Assembly (NCBI GenBank): GCA_963693285.1
Contig: OY848926.1
Span: 1,307,001 to 1,371,000, forward strand
Origin: Xestospongia muta
Lineage: Eukaryota; Porifera; Demospongiae; Haplosclerida; Petrosiidae
Direction of reading: 5' to 3'
DNA: 64,000 nucleotides
In this document: positions 24,431 to 35,848 of the stretch, piece after piece
Numbering within the stretch: position 1 is the first letter of the stretch
Layout: the number at the start of each line of letters is the position of its first letter
Notes under the pieces: generated by a model
Told to the model about the DNA's origin: nothing
What the model saw: the letters and a program-made list of their open reading frames with translations, nothing else
Databases searched by the model: none
Program-made: the position numbers and the translations under genes

Positions 24431-26653
24431 CTAGTGTACATACCTAAATATGTTTGCACAATACATTGTATTAGATTATTCAATATTATGTACAATATTA
24501 TTATCTAGTTATATTTTCTTTCCTTTATGCACTAACTACATCTGTAGGTTCGTAATCTGTCTATTGGTGATAATCACTCTCTCATTCAAATCCTTCTTTT
24601 TGATCCATAATTTCTCATCAATAAATTACAAAAAATGGAGAAAGTGGTCAGTAAGCCATGCACAACTCATCAAACCTCTCAAGCGCGAGCTTTTCGTACC
24701 TATATCTCAGCTAGAAAAAAATTCTCTTCAACTAATGTAGCAGGAGGAGGTAAAACCCCACCCACTCAAAGGTAGAGAATAACAGAATAGATAACCATTT
24801 ATAGCAGGCAAAACACAAGCTCTTTCTATACTCTATTATCATTATTCCATGCTTGGGCACACTAGAACTATATTTATTGTAGCTTAAATATAAGACCATT
24901 TATAATGTCTTCCTGTTGTCTTGTACCTATAACAGATGTGCAAGTGCTAATACTACTCCACAAGATCAGGTCAAAGCTCTAGAGAAAATAGGAGATGCTG
25001 TAGCTGGTGGTCTTAAACAAGAAGTAATACAACCAGAACCTCCTGATATGACAATTAACATAGCACGATTAGTGGTATCATGTCTACATGCATGGCATTT
25101 GGACCCTCTACTGGATAGGTACATGAACTGATGGATGGACAGACATATGAGTAAATGGACGAATGGAAGTATTGATGGACAGATGGGTGTACCAATGGAT
25201 AAATGGATGAATGGATAATATTGCTTATTCTATTCACAGGGACTGTGAGCAGAGTCTTGGACTTGTCAAACCTGCTAGACCAGTTTCATTTGGTCTCTTA
25301 AGTCGAGGAAATTGTCTCTCCCTTGTCCTACCAGGGTGGGGTCTCGTACTAGACAAGCCAGACACCAGTTACCTAACTACCCCAGAGAAGACCAGTGGAG
25401 ACAGTAAATCTGTATCTCCTGGAGTACAAAAAGAGGACATTAGTATTTTGACACAACTAATGAACACAAAAAGTGAGTACCTATCACATAACTAACTGTC
25501 CAATTACTTATCAGTTCAATCTTTAGCATAATATCAATTACCACCTAATCTTACATCTGTATTATATTACAGCTGGTCCCAGTCCAAGGATTGACCCATC
25601 TCTTGAGGGTAGTAGAGTAGAGAGAGCACATACTATAGCCATTACTGAGGGTATCAATGAAACTGACAGTAAAGAGGAAGAAGAAGCTGATGATGAAAAT
25701 GAAGAGAAAGAAATGGAGGGAGATGAACATCCGGAGTTATTGTATCATGTTCGATGGCAGTTATCCCGATCATTGACTACACAACATTTACTGACTGTAG
25801 TGTCTATTACTAACACATTAATGAATCAAAGTGGAGGAGCTCATGCACTTGCTGCTAGTTCAGGTAAAGAGAGAGAGAGATGAACAAACAAGCACTGCTA
25901 ACAAACTATAAACACTAACCTATTTCTTTGTCAATTTCTCTCTCTAGGAGTACGTCGTGTTAAAAATAGTGAGAGTACTGAGTCTGAGGGGTCATCAGAT
26001 GAAGAGGAGCAAACTTTACGTGACAATATCATACGAGCTACATGGTCTCGTGTAGCAGCATTACATTGTGTTATGTTACCAGAGAGAATGGCCGGATACT
26101 TTAGACCTCCTCATTTACCAGTGTTAGCTGCTAGATTTATGGATCCTAGTCAAGCTGTGAGGGATAAATGGATGAATGGAATGTAGATGGATGGACAGAT
26201 GGATAATCATATGGACAGATAATTTGATAGTCATTATTGATCATTTATTTGCAGATTCGTGAAGCAGCTCAAGCTTTATTACAAGCAGAATTACGTCGAG
26301 TGGGAGTGAGTGGGCGGAGACAACTTGTTAAGATATGGGCTGGTAAACTCCAGTCCCCAAGTAGCTTTGTACGACCTATGTTTGACTCTCGTAGTAAATC
26401 TCATGTAAGTACCATATAAGAACCATATAGTCTATGAGATCACATGATGGTCATATGATATCTCCTTTTATTGTGTAGGATGATACAGACTTCTCTGATA
26501 TTAGTAGTCATGCCACACCCACTCAGCAACAACAAATGACAGCTCTTGTTATTTTAGGTATGATAGGAGCTGAGTTTAATTCAGAATCTAAAAATATAAC
26601 TCCTCAAATAACAAAGAAAAGCTCAAAGAGAAAAGTAGAATCAATGCCTCCTG

Positions 26654-26903
26654 GTAAGTCTGATGTTGGTAGGTCACTATGGTAAGTACATGTACTAATG
26701 TTTACTATATAGTCTAGAGCTTACTAATGGTAGTTATTTTAGGTCACCGTGGTAAGTGTTGATGTTCACTAGTCTAGAGCTTACTAATAGTAGCTATCCT
26801 AGGTCAATGTGGTAAGTACTGATGTTCACTAGTCTAGAGCTTACTAATAGTAGCTATCCTAGGTCAATGTGGTAAGTACTGATAAACATCCATCCTTTCT
26901 TAG
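26654..26903 (+). repeat. Tandem micro-exon units in WDR7 copy 3
   Basis: Four units: bodies at 26673-26681 (GTCACTATG), 26743-26751 (GTCACCGTG), 26803-26811 and 26863-26871 (both GTCAATGTG), each after TAG and before GTAAGT. The last two units are identical over the full 60-base period, so a tandem duplication happened very recently. This is the largest of the three arrays. Confidence 0.65.
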
Positions 26904-28265
26904 GTGATGCAACACTAGAACAATTTGAAATCCTTGATCCCTCAATTGCTCGTCAAACAGCCAAGACATTACAAGCTGTTTTACTGGAAAAACCAGAAAA
27001 TAAATCATCTTTATATTCATCACTTCGTTGCTCTGCAGCTGAACTGATGGGACGTGGGTTTCACCTCTGGGAGAACTATGTAGATGTACCAGCTATCGTT
27101 ATGGGACTCCTTGATCTAGCTATTCATCCTTGTCCCACTCCAAGTAGTACCGACGAGAAAATGACCAAAAAAGTTCGTGCTGCTAAGTTTTTAACAGAGA
27201 TATCTCGTCGCGCCCTTAACTTGATGGTTTTAGTACGACCAGTAACAGTTGTTAATGCTTTAGCTAAAGAAGTCTCATTGTTCTTAGGATCTCAACATGG
27301 AGCACCTTTCCCTCATTCCTCACTACCTCCAATACAAGTAAGTACATTGTAATAGATGCTTTACTTTGATGTACTCTTTTGGTAGGTGGGGCAGTCTCCA
27401 CCCCCTAATACTGCAGGTATAGTGAGTCCAGCTAATACTCTATTACCAGCTGCTAAAGAGGAAATATTAGTATTAATACGTACTATATTAGATAAGTGTT
27501 CATCACTTGTTTCATTACAACTACTAGATGTAAGGGACATTATGTCATATAAATTGATATTATATATTATATGTTAGATTGTTGATATTGTCTTGTTTTG
27601 TTTGGATCAAGAAGAATTGAAAAGAAGAAATTTTAATGAATTATTTCCATCTTTAACTAAGTAAGTACATGTATAATTGTACATGTAGTTGAACTGTATT
27701 ACCATAGTATAGTACATGTACATGTAATTTAACTATATTACCATAGTATAATACATGTATATATTGTGGATGTTCCATCTTCATCCTACATAGATTACCA
27801 AATGTTAGTTATTCTCTAAAAACTCGGAGATTAGCTGTAGGAGCACGCTCTGGACAAGTGGGTGTGTATGATCTCAAACAACGTAAAACTCAAAAATGGT
27901 TAATGCCCACACTCATCAAGTGACTGTTCTGTGCTTCTCAGAAGATGGCAAGTTCTTAGCAACTTATTCCTATGGAGACTCAATGCTACATGTTTGGCAT
28001 GTAAGGAAATATGAAAATATGTAACTTGACTGTCATCTCTCACCCTCTCACTTACTCTCTCTCTCTCTCACACGCATACACACAGATTGGTTTATCTCTA
28101 CTAGGTGGTATTATTACCTCTACTCCTAAGTGTATTCATAGTTGGCCAGCTATCTCTAGCTCTTCCCCCTCAACCTATTCAAGTTATGTCAGATTAGAGT
28201 GGGCTAGTAATAAGATCATTGTATTATATATGCCTGGAGGAATTGAATATCGATACTCAATGTAG

Positions 28266-28756
28266 GACATAATACTATAGTAACAATTGTATTAATATTA
28301 GAGTTTGTTAAACTAAATATTGTATTACTAATATATAGTGATGATTTGTTTTGCTTTGCTAATATTTATGAAGTAATTTTTATTAACAATAAGTTACTTA
28401 TCAGTTGTAAAGAGAAAGATATGACTGTGTAATATTTAGATCATTCAAAAGATACAAATATTTATATCCTATAATACAACTATGACCTTAGTATTACTCA
28501 ATTAGATATCACTGTATATTAATATTGTTTCTATGCCATTATTCCTAAACCATAAGACTGTTATTTTTACATGTTGATTTAAAAACGATAAGTGTGTCTA
28601 TCATATAACATAAATCATATATTAATGGAGTAATCAACTACATAAACTTTACAACACCCACTGACTAATGGAGTGAAAACATAAACTAACATATAGAAGT
28701 GTAATAAATAGTATTTACACAGAATTGCTACAGACTAGTTCACAATTTAGTGTGCA
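28266..28756 (+). promoter_or_regulatory. WDR7 3' flank and receptor-type upstream region
   Basis: Non-coding and homologous to 16024-16497, including ACAACACCCACTGACTAATG at about 28650 and TTTAGTGTGCAGTGATAGTC just before an ATG at 28766. Here the downstream signal-peptide exon is missing: the ATG runs into tail sequence. Confidence 0.45.
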
Positions 28757-29116
28757 GTGATAGTCATGAGCAAACAAGTGTATGTTATCCCTTATCAAAC
28801 AAAGTTAGAGTGGGATGATAGTGGTAACAAGTTACCTTCACCTCTGTCTCTTAGTACACAGAAAGAGCTTGTAGACTGTAGTAATACAGAGGACACTCCT
28901 CCATTATCAACAATAGAACCTGTTATATACAGTGCTGTAGTGAGGAAGAATGGTCTTAGTTGGCCAGCAATCTTTGCAATCTTTAGCTCCTCCCCCTCAA
29001 CCATTCAAACCAGAAATAAGATCAAACATTACCGTTGCACTAAATATTGTATTACTAATAGTGATGAATTGTTTTGTTTTGCTAATATTTTTACAGTAAG
29101 TTTTTGTTCACAATAA
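28757..29116 (+). pseudogene. Chimera: receptor tail fused to WDR7 end
   Basis: Receptor upstream sequence and ATG run directly into the last class B tail exon (LEWDDSGNKLPSP, then EDTPPLSTIEPVIYSAVVRK). At about 28952 this runs into the WDR7 last exon (SWPAIFAIFSSSPSTIQ) and its 3' flank. The whole is open for 119 codons, but it has no leader, Ig or helix. The same tail-WDR7 junction occurs near 6367 and 32370. Expression as a small ITIM protein is conceivable but unsupported. Confidence 0.6.
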
Positions 29117-29454
29117 TAATTTAACTATCAAATGTAAAGAAAGATATAATTGTGGAATATTTAGATCATTCAAATAATACAATTACATATGATACAACTA
29201 TTACTTTGTTATTTGACAACATATACATGAACATTGTCTTTATGCCAGTAGTTGTAATTATTTGAGTCTGTTATTTTTACTTGCTGCTTTGAAAGTAAAC
29301 AAGTGTGTCCAGTATATAATATTAATCATATATTAATGGAAAATCAATTACATCAACTTGGCAACACCCACTGACTAATAAACTTAAACTAGCTAGCATA
29401 CAAGTGTAATAAAGTTGCAAACTATATCATACACAATTTAGTGTGTGTCCAGTG

Positions 29455-30943
29455 ATGATCATGAGCTTGTTATTGACACTGTTGTGTGTATTGAACTATC
29501 TTTTATCGGCTAAAAGTAAGATTTAAAAGTAAGATTTTGTTAATTCCAATTTTTAAATTTTAAGGTTGTCCAGGAAACTATCAATATATGACCCAACCAC
29601 CAACTAACTTTTCTTATTGTAATCCATTGAAGAATAGGCTTCACCTAGTATGTAGAGTACTAGTACCTAGAGATAGTACTACTGTCACTGTAGACTGGTA
29701 CTGGAGTAAGAATATCAATGAATGTGGGAAGAATATTACTGAGGAACAAGGAAGATTTACAATAAACACTAACAGAGGATATGCACCACAATTTAACTCA
29801 GATCGTATCAATTCAGATCTAACTATAGAGTATCCCGAGAGAGACACTGGTTATTACTGGTGTCAAGTTAATGATCCCTCTTATAATGGAGTATTTATAT
29901 CTAGTAATAAAGCACCAGTATTTGATACTGGAACTATGACTACCTGCAGTGGAACACAATCTGTGATCATGACAACTTGTGCAATTACATCAAATATTAA
30001 CACTCTAAGTTTTCTCATGTGCTTTATATCAACTCAAACAGTCTCTCCTAGTATGTTAACAAGTAGATATTCAGAAACAGCTATGTCTATAAGTGACATA
30101 AAAAGTATTTCAAGTACTATGACTATTACAGTAACTGTTATGTCTGGAACTACATCAAGGAAGAGTTCAAAAACTTTGAGAGGTCTTAGCTCATCTCAAA
30201 CAGATCATTTGCTTTATAGCACAAGTACTGAAATGTATAAAACTACATCATTAATAACAACAGACATTATTTTAACAACTACTTCCACCAGTGATATAAA
30301 GACTGTAACAGATACTACCTTAAATTTTAAAAGTAGTACAGTTACAGATCATGACAGTACAAGTACTGAAATGTATCCAACTACATCATTATTAACAAGC
30401 AGTAATTTAGTAAAACATACAAGTGATATTTTCTCAAGTCATGAAAGCAGTACAACCACAGAACATTCATTGCAACTGCCTGTATATCTGTCTAGCTCCT
30501 GTGTGATACATATATATACTAACTGTAGCAATTACAGTAATGATAACAATATTATAGGACTAATATCAGGTTTGTTTGCACTCAGTATAGTAATGTTTGG
30601 TCTAGGAGGTGTATTATGTGGACTACTGACTGTACTGTGGAAAAAGAAGAGGAAAAGAAAAGGTAGATTAAAAGTGATAATTTATTATTATTTAATTTGT
30701 TATAAATTAATAGATACAGAGATACAGAGTCCCATCAGTAAAGGAATGAGGTCAGTAGTATAGTGATTACTATTATTAAAATTTCAATGGTCTTTGTTTA
30801 ATAGAAACACACACACTCAACCTAATGTATTTATAACTGAAGACAATACAGCTTATGGTCTGACTGTGTTCTCTCAAGATACCACAGACATTGATCAACT
30901 TCCTTCTGACTACTTACATGTTTATGATATACCACAACAGTGA
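29455..30943 (+). CDS. IgR8: class A Ig receptor, intact
   Basis: Exons 29455-29515, 29565-30662, 30714-30750, 30805-30943 give 444 residues. Leader of the MIMSLLLTLL type; Ig domain with LVCRVLVP B-strand Cys, DWYW and DTGYYWCQV; variable segment GYAPQFNSDRINSD; stalk with TSTEMY units; class A helix (MFGLGGVLCGLLTVLW); tail tyrosines 416, 435 and 439 in NTAYGLTVF and SDYLHVYDIPQQ. The 51-base intron 30663-30713 (GTAGAT..AATAG) can also be read through in frame (GRLKVIIYYYLICYKLI), so retention would give a longer tail. It pairs with IgR10, which has almost the same ectodomain. Confidence 0.82.
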
Positions 30944-31183
30944 TAACTTGTATATAACCAATATGCTATAATTATTTGTTTAGTGTAATGTTATGTTCAA
31001 ATAAATAACTAAGCTAATGACTTGTTAGAGTACTGCTCTACTTATAAGTGAAATCATTGAAAATGGTTTGAAGTATACATTTACGGGAATCTATAACATC
31101 AATCAAACCATTAAATAATGTGTTATTTTATGCTAACTGTGATGTTGTAACTTCTTAGAGTGAAACACAAAACCAATGTGTAG

Positions 31184-32520
31184 GTGTATGTGACAAATGT
31201 AGTAGGCACACTAGCTTGTTCCAGAGCAAAACAACACAATTTAATGTCAAGTGATAATTATAAGTTTGTTGTTGACATTACTGTGGCTAATGAGCTACAA
31301 TATCTTGTATTGGCTGAAGGTAAAATTAGTAAGATTTTGTTAATTGTTATTATTAATCATTCAAGAAACTATCAATATAAGAAATAACAACCAACTAACT
31401 TTACCATTGTAATGCAGTGATGTCTATACCTAAATGTGCAGTAGAACAGTGCCACAGTTGAGTGATATGCACAATTAACTCTATAGCTATAAAACTAAAG
31501 AGTACACTGAAACAGTCATGATCAGTATTAGTCTAATAATAAATAGAATTATTGCCAACCCTCTACTAGGATAACCAATGATGGAGATATCAGTAAGACT
31601 CCAGTACCATCAGGTCAGACTATACTAACAATAACTTATACTACTTTACTTACACCATCAATATCATTAAATATAGGAATGCAGTTAACAGATAGCATTA
31701 TTACCACTATTGTCTCTACTCCTGTGTACTATGACACTGCAGTTACCTTTACCACTAACAATACCACATTAATACTATCTATATCATTAGTAATACTACT
31801 GACTATTAGTATGTTATCATGTGGTGTTATAGTAGTCATTAAAAGAAGGAAAACACACAAAACTAACAATGGTAAGTGACATTAAACAGCACTTTACTAT
31901 TATAAACTATCTTGTTATTTTTGTTATAATAGATATGATGCAAAGTGAATTAAAACTAAAACAGACTTTGGTGATTTTAAGGTTAGGACAATGATGACTC
32001 ATTTAATTCATCTGCTTTCCACAGTTGCAAACATGTAATAAAATAATTCTCAACCTAAAAAGGATGAATCTCAATGAAAAAGAATATAAAACAGAATATG
32101 ACAGTGTCAAAGATCCATCAACTACCACCAAACAACTACTACCACTTTCCTGTTCTGCTCCTTTATCTTTTCATATAACTACTTCAAAAGAAGAGACACA
32201 AGTCACTAAGTTATAAAAAGTTAGAGTGGGATGATAATGGTAACAAGTTACCTTCACCTCTGTCTCTTAGTACACAGAAAGAATTTGTAGACTGTAGTAA
32301 TACAGAGGACACTCCTCCATTATCAACAATAGAACCTGTTATATGCAGTGCTGTAGTGAGGAAGAATGGTCTTAGTTGGCCAGCAATCTTTGCAATCTTT
32401 AGCTCCTCCCCCTCAACCATTCAAACCAGAAATAAGATCAAACATTACCGTTGCACTAAATATTGTATTACTAATAGTGATGAATTGTTTTGTTTTGCTA
32501 ATATTTTTACAGTAAGTTTT
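31184..32520 (+). pseudogene. Class B receptor remnant, copy of the 5606 remnant
   Basis: The leader has lost its ATG (ATAAGTTTGTTG at about 31260). An Ig scrap (NYQYKK, stop) is followed by a stalk/helix piece that is open at 31679-31871 (LVILLTISMLSCGVIVVI, KRRKTHKTNNG). Tail exon remnants follow (KTEYDSVKDPSTT at about 32090 keeps an ITSM), and then the tail-to-WDR7 fusion from about 32370. Its order and junctions match 5606-6520, showing that the IgR1-remnant-IgR3 block and the IgR8-remnant-IgR10 block are duplicates. Confidence 0.7.
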
Positions 32521-32870
32521 TGTTCACAATAATAATTTAACTATCAAATGTAAAGAAAGATATAATTGTGGAATATTTAGATCATTCAAATAATACAATT
32601 ACATATGATACAACTATTACTTTGTTATTTGACAACATATACATGAACATTGTCTTTATGGCAGTAGTTGTAATTATTTGAGTCTGTTATTTTTACTTGC
32701 TGCTTTGAAAGTAAACAAGTGTGTCCAGTATATAATATTAATCATATATTAATGGAAAATCAATTACATCAACTTGGCAACACCCACTGACTAATAAACT
32801 TAAACTAGCTAGCATACAAGTGTAATAAAGTTGCAAACTATATCATACACAATTTAGTGTGTGTCCAGTG

Positions 32871-35081
32871 ATGATCATGAGCTTGTTATTGACACTGTTG
32901 TGTGTATTGAAATATCTTTTATTGGCTAAAAGTAAGATTTAAAAGTAAGATTTTGTTAATTTCATTTTTTATATTTTAAGGTTGTCCAGGAAACTATCAA
33001 TATATGACCCAACCACCAACTAACTTTTCTTATTGTAATCCAGTGAAGACTAGCCTTCACCTAGTATGTAGAGTACTAGTACCTAGAGATAGTACTACTG
33101 TTAATGTAGACTGGTACTGGAGTAAGAACATCAATGAATGTGGGAAGAATATTACTGAGGAACAAGGAAGATTTATAATAAGCATTACAAGAGGATATGC
33201 ACCACAATTTAATTCAGATCGTATCAATGCAGATCTAACTATAGAGTATCCTGAGACAGACACTGGTTATTACTGGTGTCAAGTTAATGATCCCTCTTAT
33301 AACGGAGTATTTATATCTAGTAATAAAGCACCTGTGTTTGATACTGGAACTATGATTACCTGCAGTGGAACACAATCTGTGATCATGACAACTTGTGCAA
33401 TTACATCAAATATCAACACTCTAAGTTTTCTCATGTGCTTCATATCAACTCAAACAGTCTTTCCTAGTATGTTAACAAGTAGATACAGGGAAACAGCTAT
33501 GTCTATAAGTGACATAAAAAGTATTTTAAGTACTATGACTATTACAGTAACTGTTATGTCTGGAACTACATCAAGGAAGAGTTCAAAAACTTTGACAGAT
33601 GGCACAAGTACTGAAATGTATACAACTACATCATTAATAACAACAAACATTATTTTAACAACTAGTTTCACCAGTGACATAAAGACTGTAGCAGATACTA
33701 CCTTAAATTTTAAAAGTAGTACAGTTACAGATCATGATAGTACAAGTACTGAAATGTATCCAATTACATCATTAATAATAACAAGTGTTGTTTCAACAAT
33801 TAATTTAACCAATGATGTGAAGACTGTAGCAGATAATAGTATAAGTCAGAAAAGCAGCACATTTACAGATAGTACAAGTACTAATGTTTTCAATCCATCA
33901 TTTATATCACAAAACACAGGAATCCAGTTAACAGACAGCATTATTACCAGTATTGTCTCTACTCCTATGTACAATGATATTACTGATCCTTTTGCAACTA
34001 ACAACATTACACTAATAATATCTATATCATTAGTAATACTACTAATTATAAGTATGTTATCATGTGGTGTCATAGTAGTGATTGTTATTATTAAAAGAAG
34101 GAAAACATACAAAACTAACAATGGTAAGTGACGTTATTAGAACACTTTACTATTATAAACTATCTTGTTATTTTTGTTTAAATAGATGTGATACAAAGTG
34201 AATTAAAACTAAAACAGACTTTGGTGATTTTAAGGTTAGGACAGTAATGACTCACTTAATACATCTATCTTCTACAGTCGTGAACAATATGATGACATTT
34301 ATTATCAATTTAAAAAGGATGAATCTGATCTCAATGAAAAGGAAGATAAAACAGAATATGACAGTGTCAAAGATCCATTAACTACTAAACAACCACTACC
34401 TCCTTGTCCTGCTCCTTACTCTTCTCATATCACTACTTCAAAAGAAGAGACACAAGTCACTAATGTCAACAAGATTAAAGAAACAAACACACATAAAACT
34501 AACAATGGTAAATGACTGTAACAAACTACTTTAATTACATCAACTATTGTGTTATGTTTGTTGTAATAGATACATTTATGCAGACAGTGTTGCCATCAGA
34601 TGAAAGGTAAAAGGATGACATGACTTACATATATGTGCTTTACCACTTGTTTAGTAATCCACAATATGATGACATTGTTACATCAATGAGAAAGGATGAA
34701 GCTAATGTTTATGAAGAGGATGATGAACTAAAATATGATGACATTAAAAGTCCATCAACTACTAAACAACCACCACCTCCTTGTCCCACTCCTTACTCTT
34801 CTCATATAACTACTACAAAAGAAGAGACACCAGTCACAAAAGTCAACAAAGTTATAAGTTATACAGACTTAGAGTGGGATGATAGTGGTAACAAGTTAAA
34901 GTTTACATCCTCTTCTCCTCCTTCTCCTCTTAGTCCAGATCCTGTAGTCCGTTGTAATCCAGAGGATACTCCTCCATTATCAACAATAGAACCTGTTATA
35001 TACAGTGCTATAGTGAGGAAGAATGATACTAAAGTGACTGTAAAGATATCAACATTTGTTGATAATATAGATACTTCATGA
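32871..35081 (+). CDS. IgR10: class B Ig receptor, ITSM plus three ITIMs
   Basis: The best full-length class B gene: exons 32871-32931, 32981-34123, 34186-34234, 34278-34507, 34570-34606, 34655-35081 give 648 residues. Leader 1-20; V-type Ig with Cys50, Trp65, Asp114-x-Gly116-x-Tyr118-x-Cys120; stalk to about 360; helix about 364-391; KRRK anchor. Tail: Tyr422 (QYDDI), ITSM Thr443-x-Tyr445-x-x-Val448, Tyr511 (QYDDI), ITIMs at Tyr534 (LKYDDI), Tyr576 (ISYTDL) and Tyr623 (VIYSAI), and proline runs. In vertebrate receptors such motifs recruit SHP-1/2 or SAP-family SH2 proteins; that role here is inferred. Exon pairs 3-4 and 5-6 are homologous modules. Partner of IgR8. Confidence 0.84.
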
Positions 35082-35369
35082 CTTGTACTTACATGAAACC
35101 ATTTTATCCTTGAAAATGTTCCTCTTTTACTTTAATTAAATTTTATCAATAATAAGAGTGTGTCCCTTGTCATTTCAAGTAACGTTGCTGACACTTTCAT
35201 TGTTAATTTATTAGCTTTAATAAATATTTATCATTTTTGGCCAAATGTAACTAATGTTGATTATTGACTTTCAACTAAGATGTAATAAATTACACTATGG
35301 TGTTAAAATATCATAAAAATAATTATGGCAAAACACAAAAATAATTCATATAACGTTTTCAATTTTTGT

Positions 35370-35580
35370 CATTTAGTTAAAGTGGGACAATTATGGTAAT
35401 AAAGTTAACATCCTCTCTTACTCCTCTTTATAGTACACATACAGATCCTGTAGTCTGTAGTAATCCAGAGGACACTCCTCCATTATCAACAATAGAACCT
35501 GTTATATAGTGCTGTAGTGAGGAAGAATGATCATCTGTAAAGATATCAGCATTTCTTGACAAAGAAGAGACTTAATAACA
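35370..35580 (+). pseudogene. Decayed class B last tail exon
   Basis: Recognisable by AGTGGGACAATTATGG, GTAATCCAGAGGACACTCC and CTGTTATATAGTGCTGTAG, but frame and length are broken: the ITIM codons become TATATAG. It sits where an orphan tail exon follows IgR3 and IgR6, and looks like the decayed version of that exon. Confidence 0.6.
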
Positions 35581-35848
35581 TTAACAATTTAAACACAATT
35601 TAAATATATTGTATATGATCCAATAATTTGAATAAAAGCTTCACCCTACTTTATAACATCAGACAATTTGTACCTATTTGATAGTTTATACAATAGTTAT
35701 TAAAAGTTAATAATATTATTGTTATAATTGACATAATTATAATCATAATGTTAGTTTATTAATTAATGAACTTGACTAACTTCTTAGTACATCCATATAT
35801 GGTAATACTTCAATAAAACACCCACACATTACGCTGTACTAATGAACA

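Larger units (their letters stand above)
21993..28265 (+). pseudogene. WDR7: WDR7 copy 3, 5'-truncated, several lesions
   Basis: It has one more 5' exon than copy 2: 21993-22075 (QYSSIYILDSNSLD). Then 22140-22214, 22279-22472, 22743-22897, 22976-23016, 23066-23204, 23270-23420, 23474-23633, 23693-23913, 23966-24161, 24205-24311, 24548-24749, 24936-25118, 25240-25472, 25573-25863, 25948-26156, 26255-26404, 26479-26653, micro-exons, 26904-27337, 27386-27529, 27578-27660, 27794-28000, 28086-28265. Lesions against copies 1 and 2: a 4-base deletion at about 22178, donor GTAAAG changed to GTTAAG at 24162, CAA to TAA at 24608, and a 2-base insertion at about 27893. The remaining exons are nearly identical to the other copies, so decay is recent. 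Confidence 0.87.

Noticed and set aside
1..28265. Possibility that the WDR7 copies are merged haplotypes of one gene
   Set aside because: The copies lie in tandem with different receptors between them, have different breakpoints and differ in lesions and repeat number. It cannot be fully excluded without reads, so it is kept as a test in the findings rather than as a conclusion.
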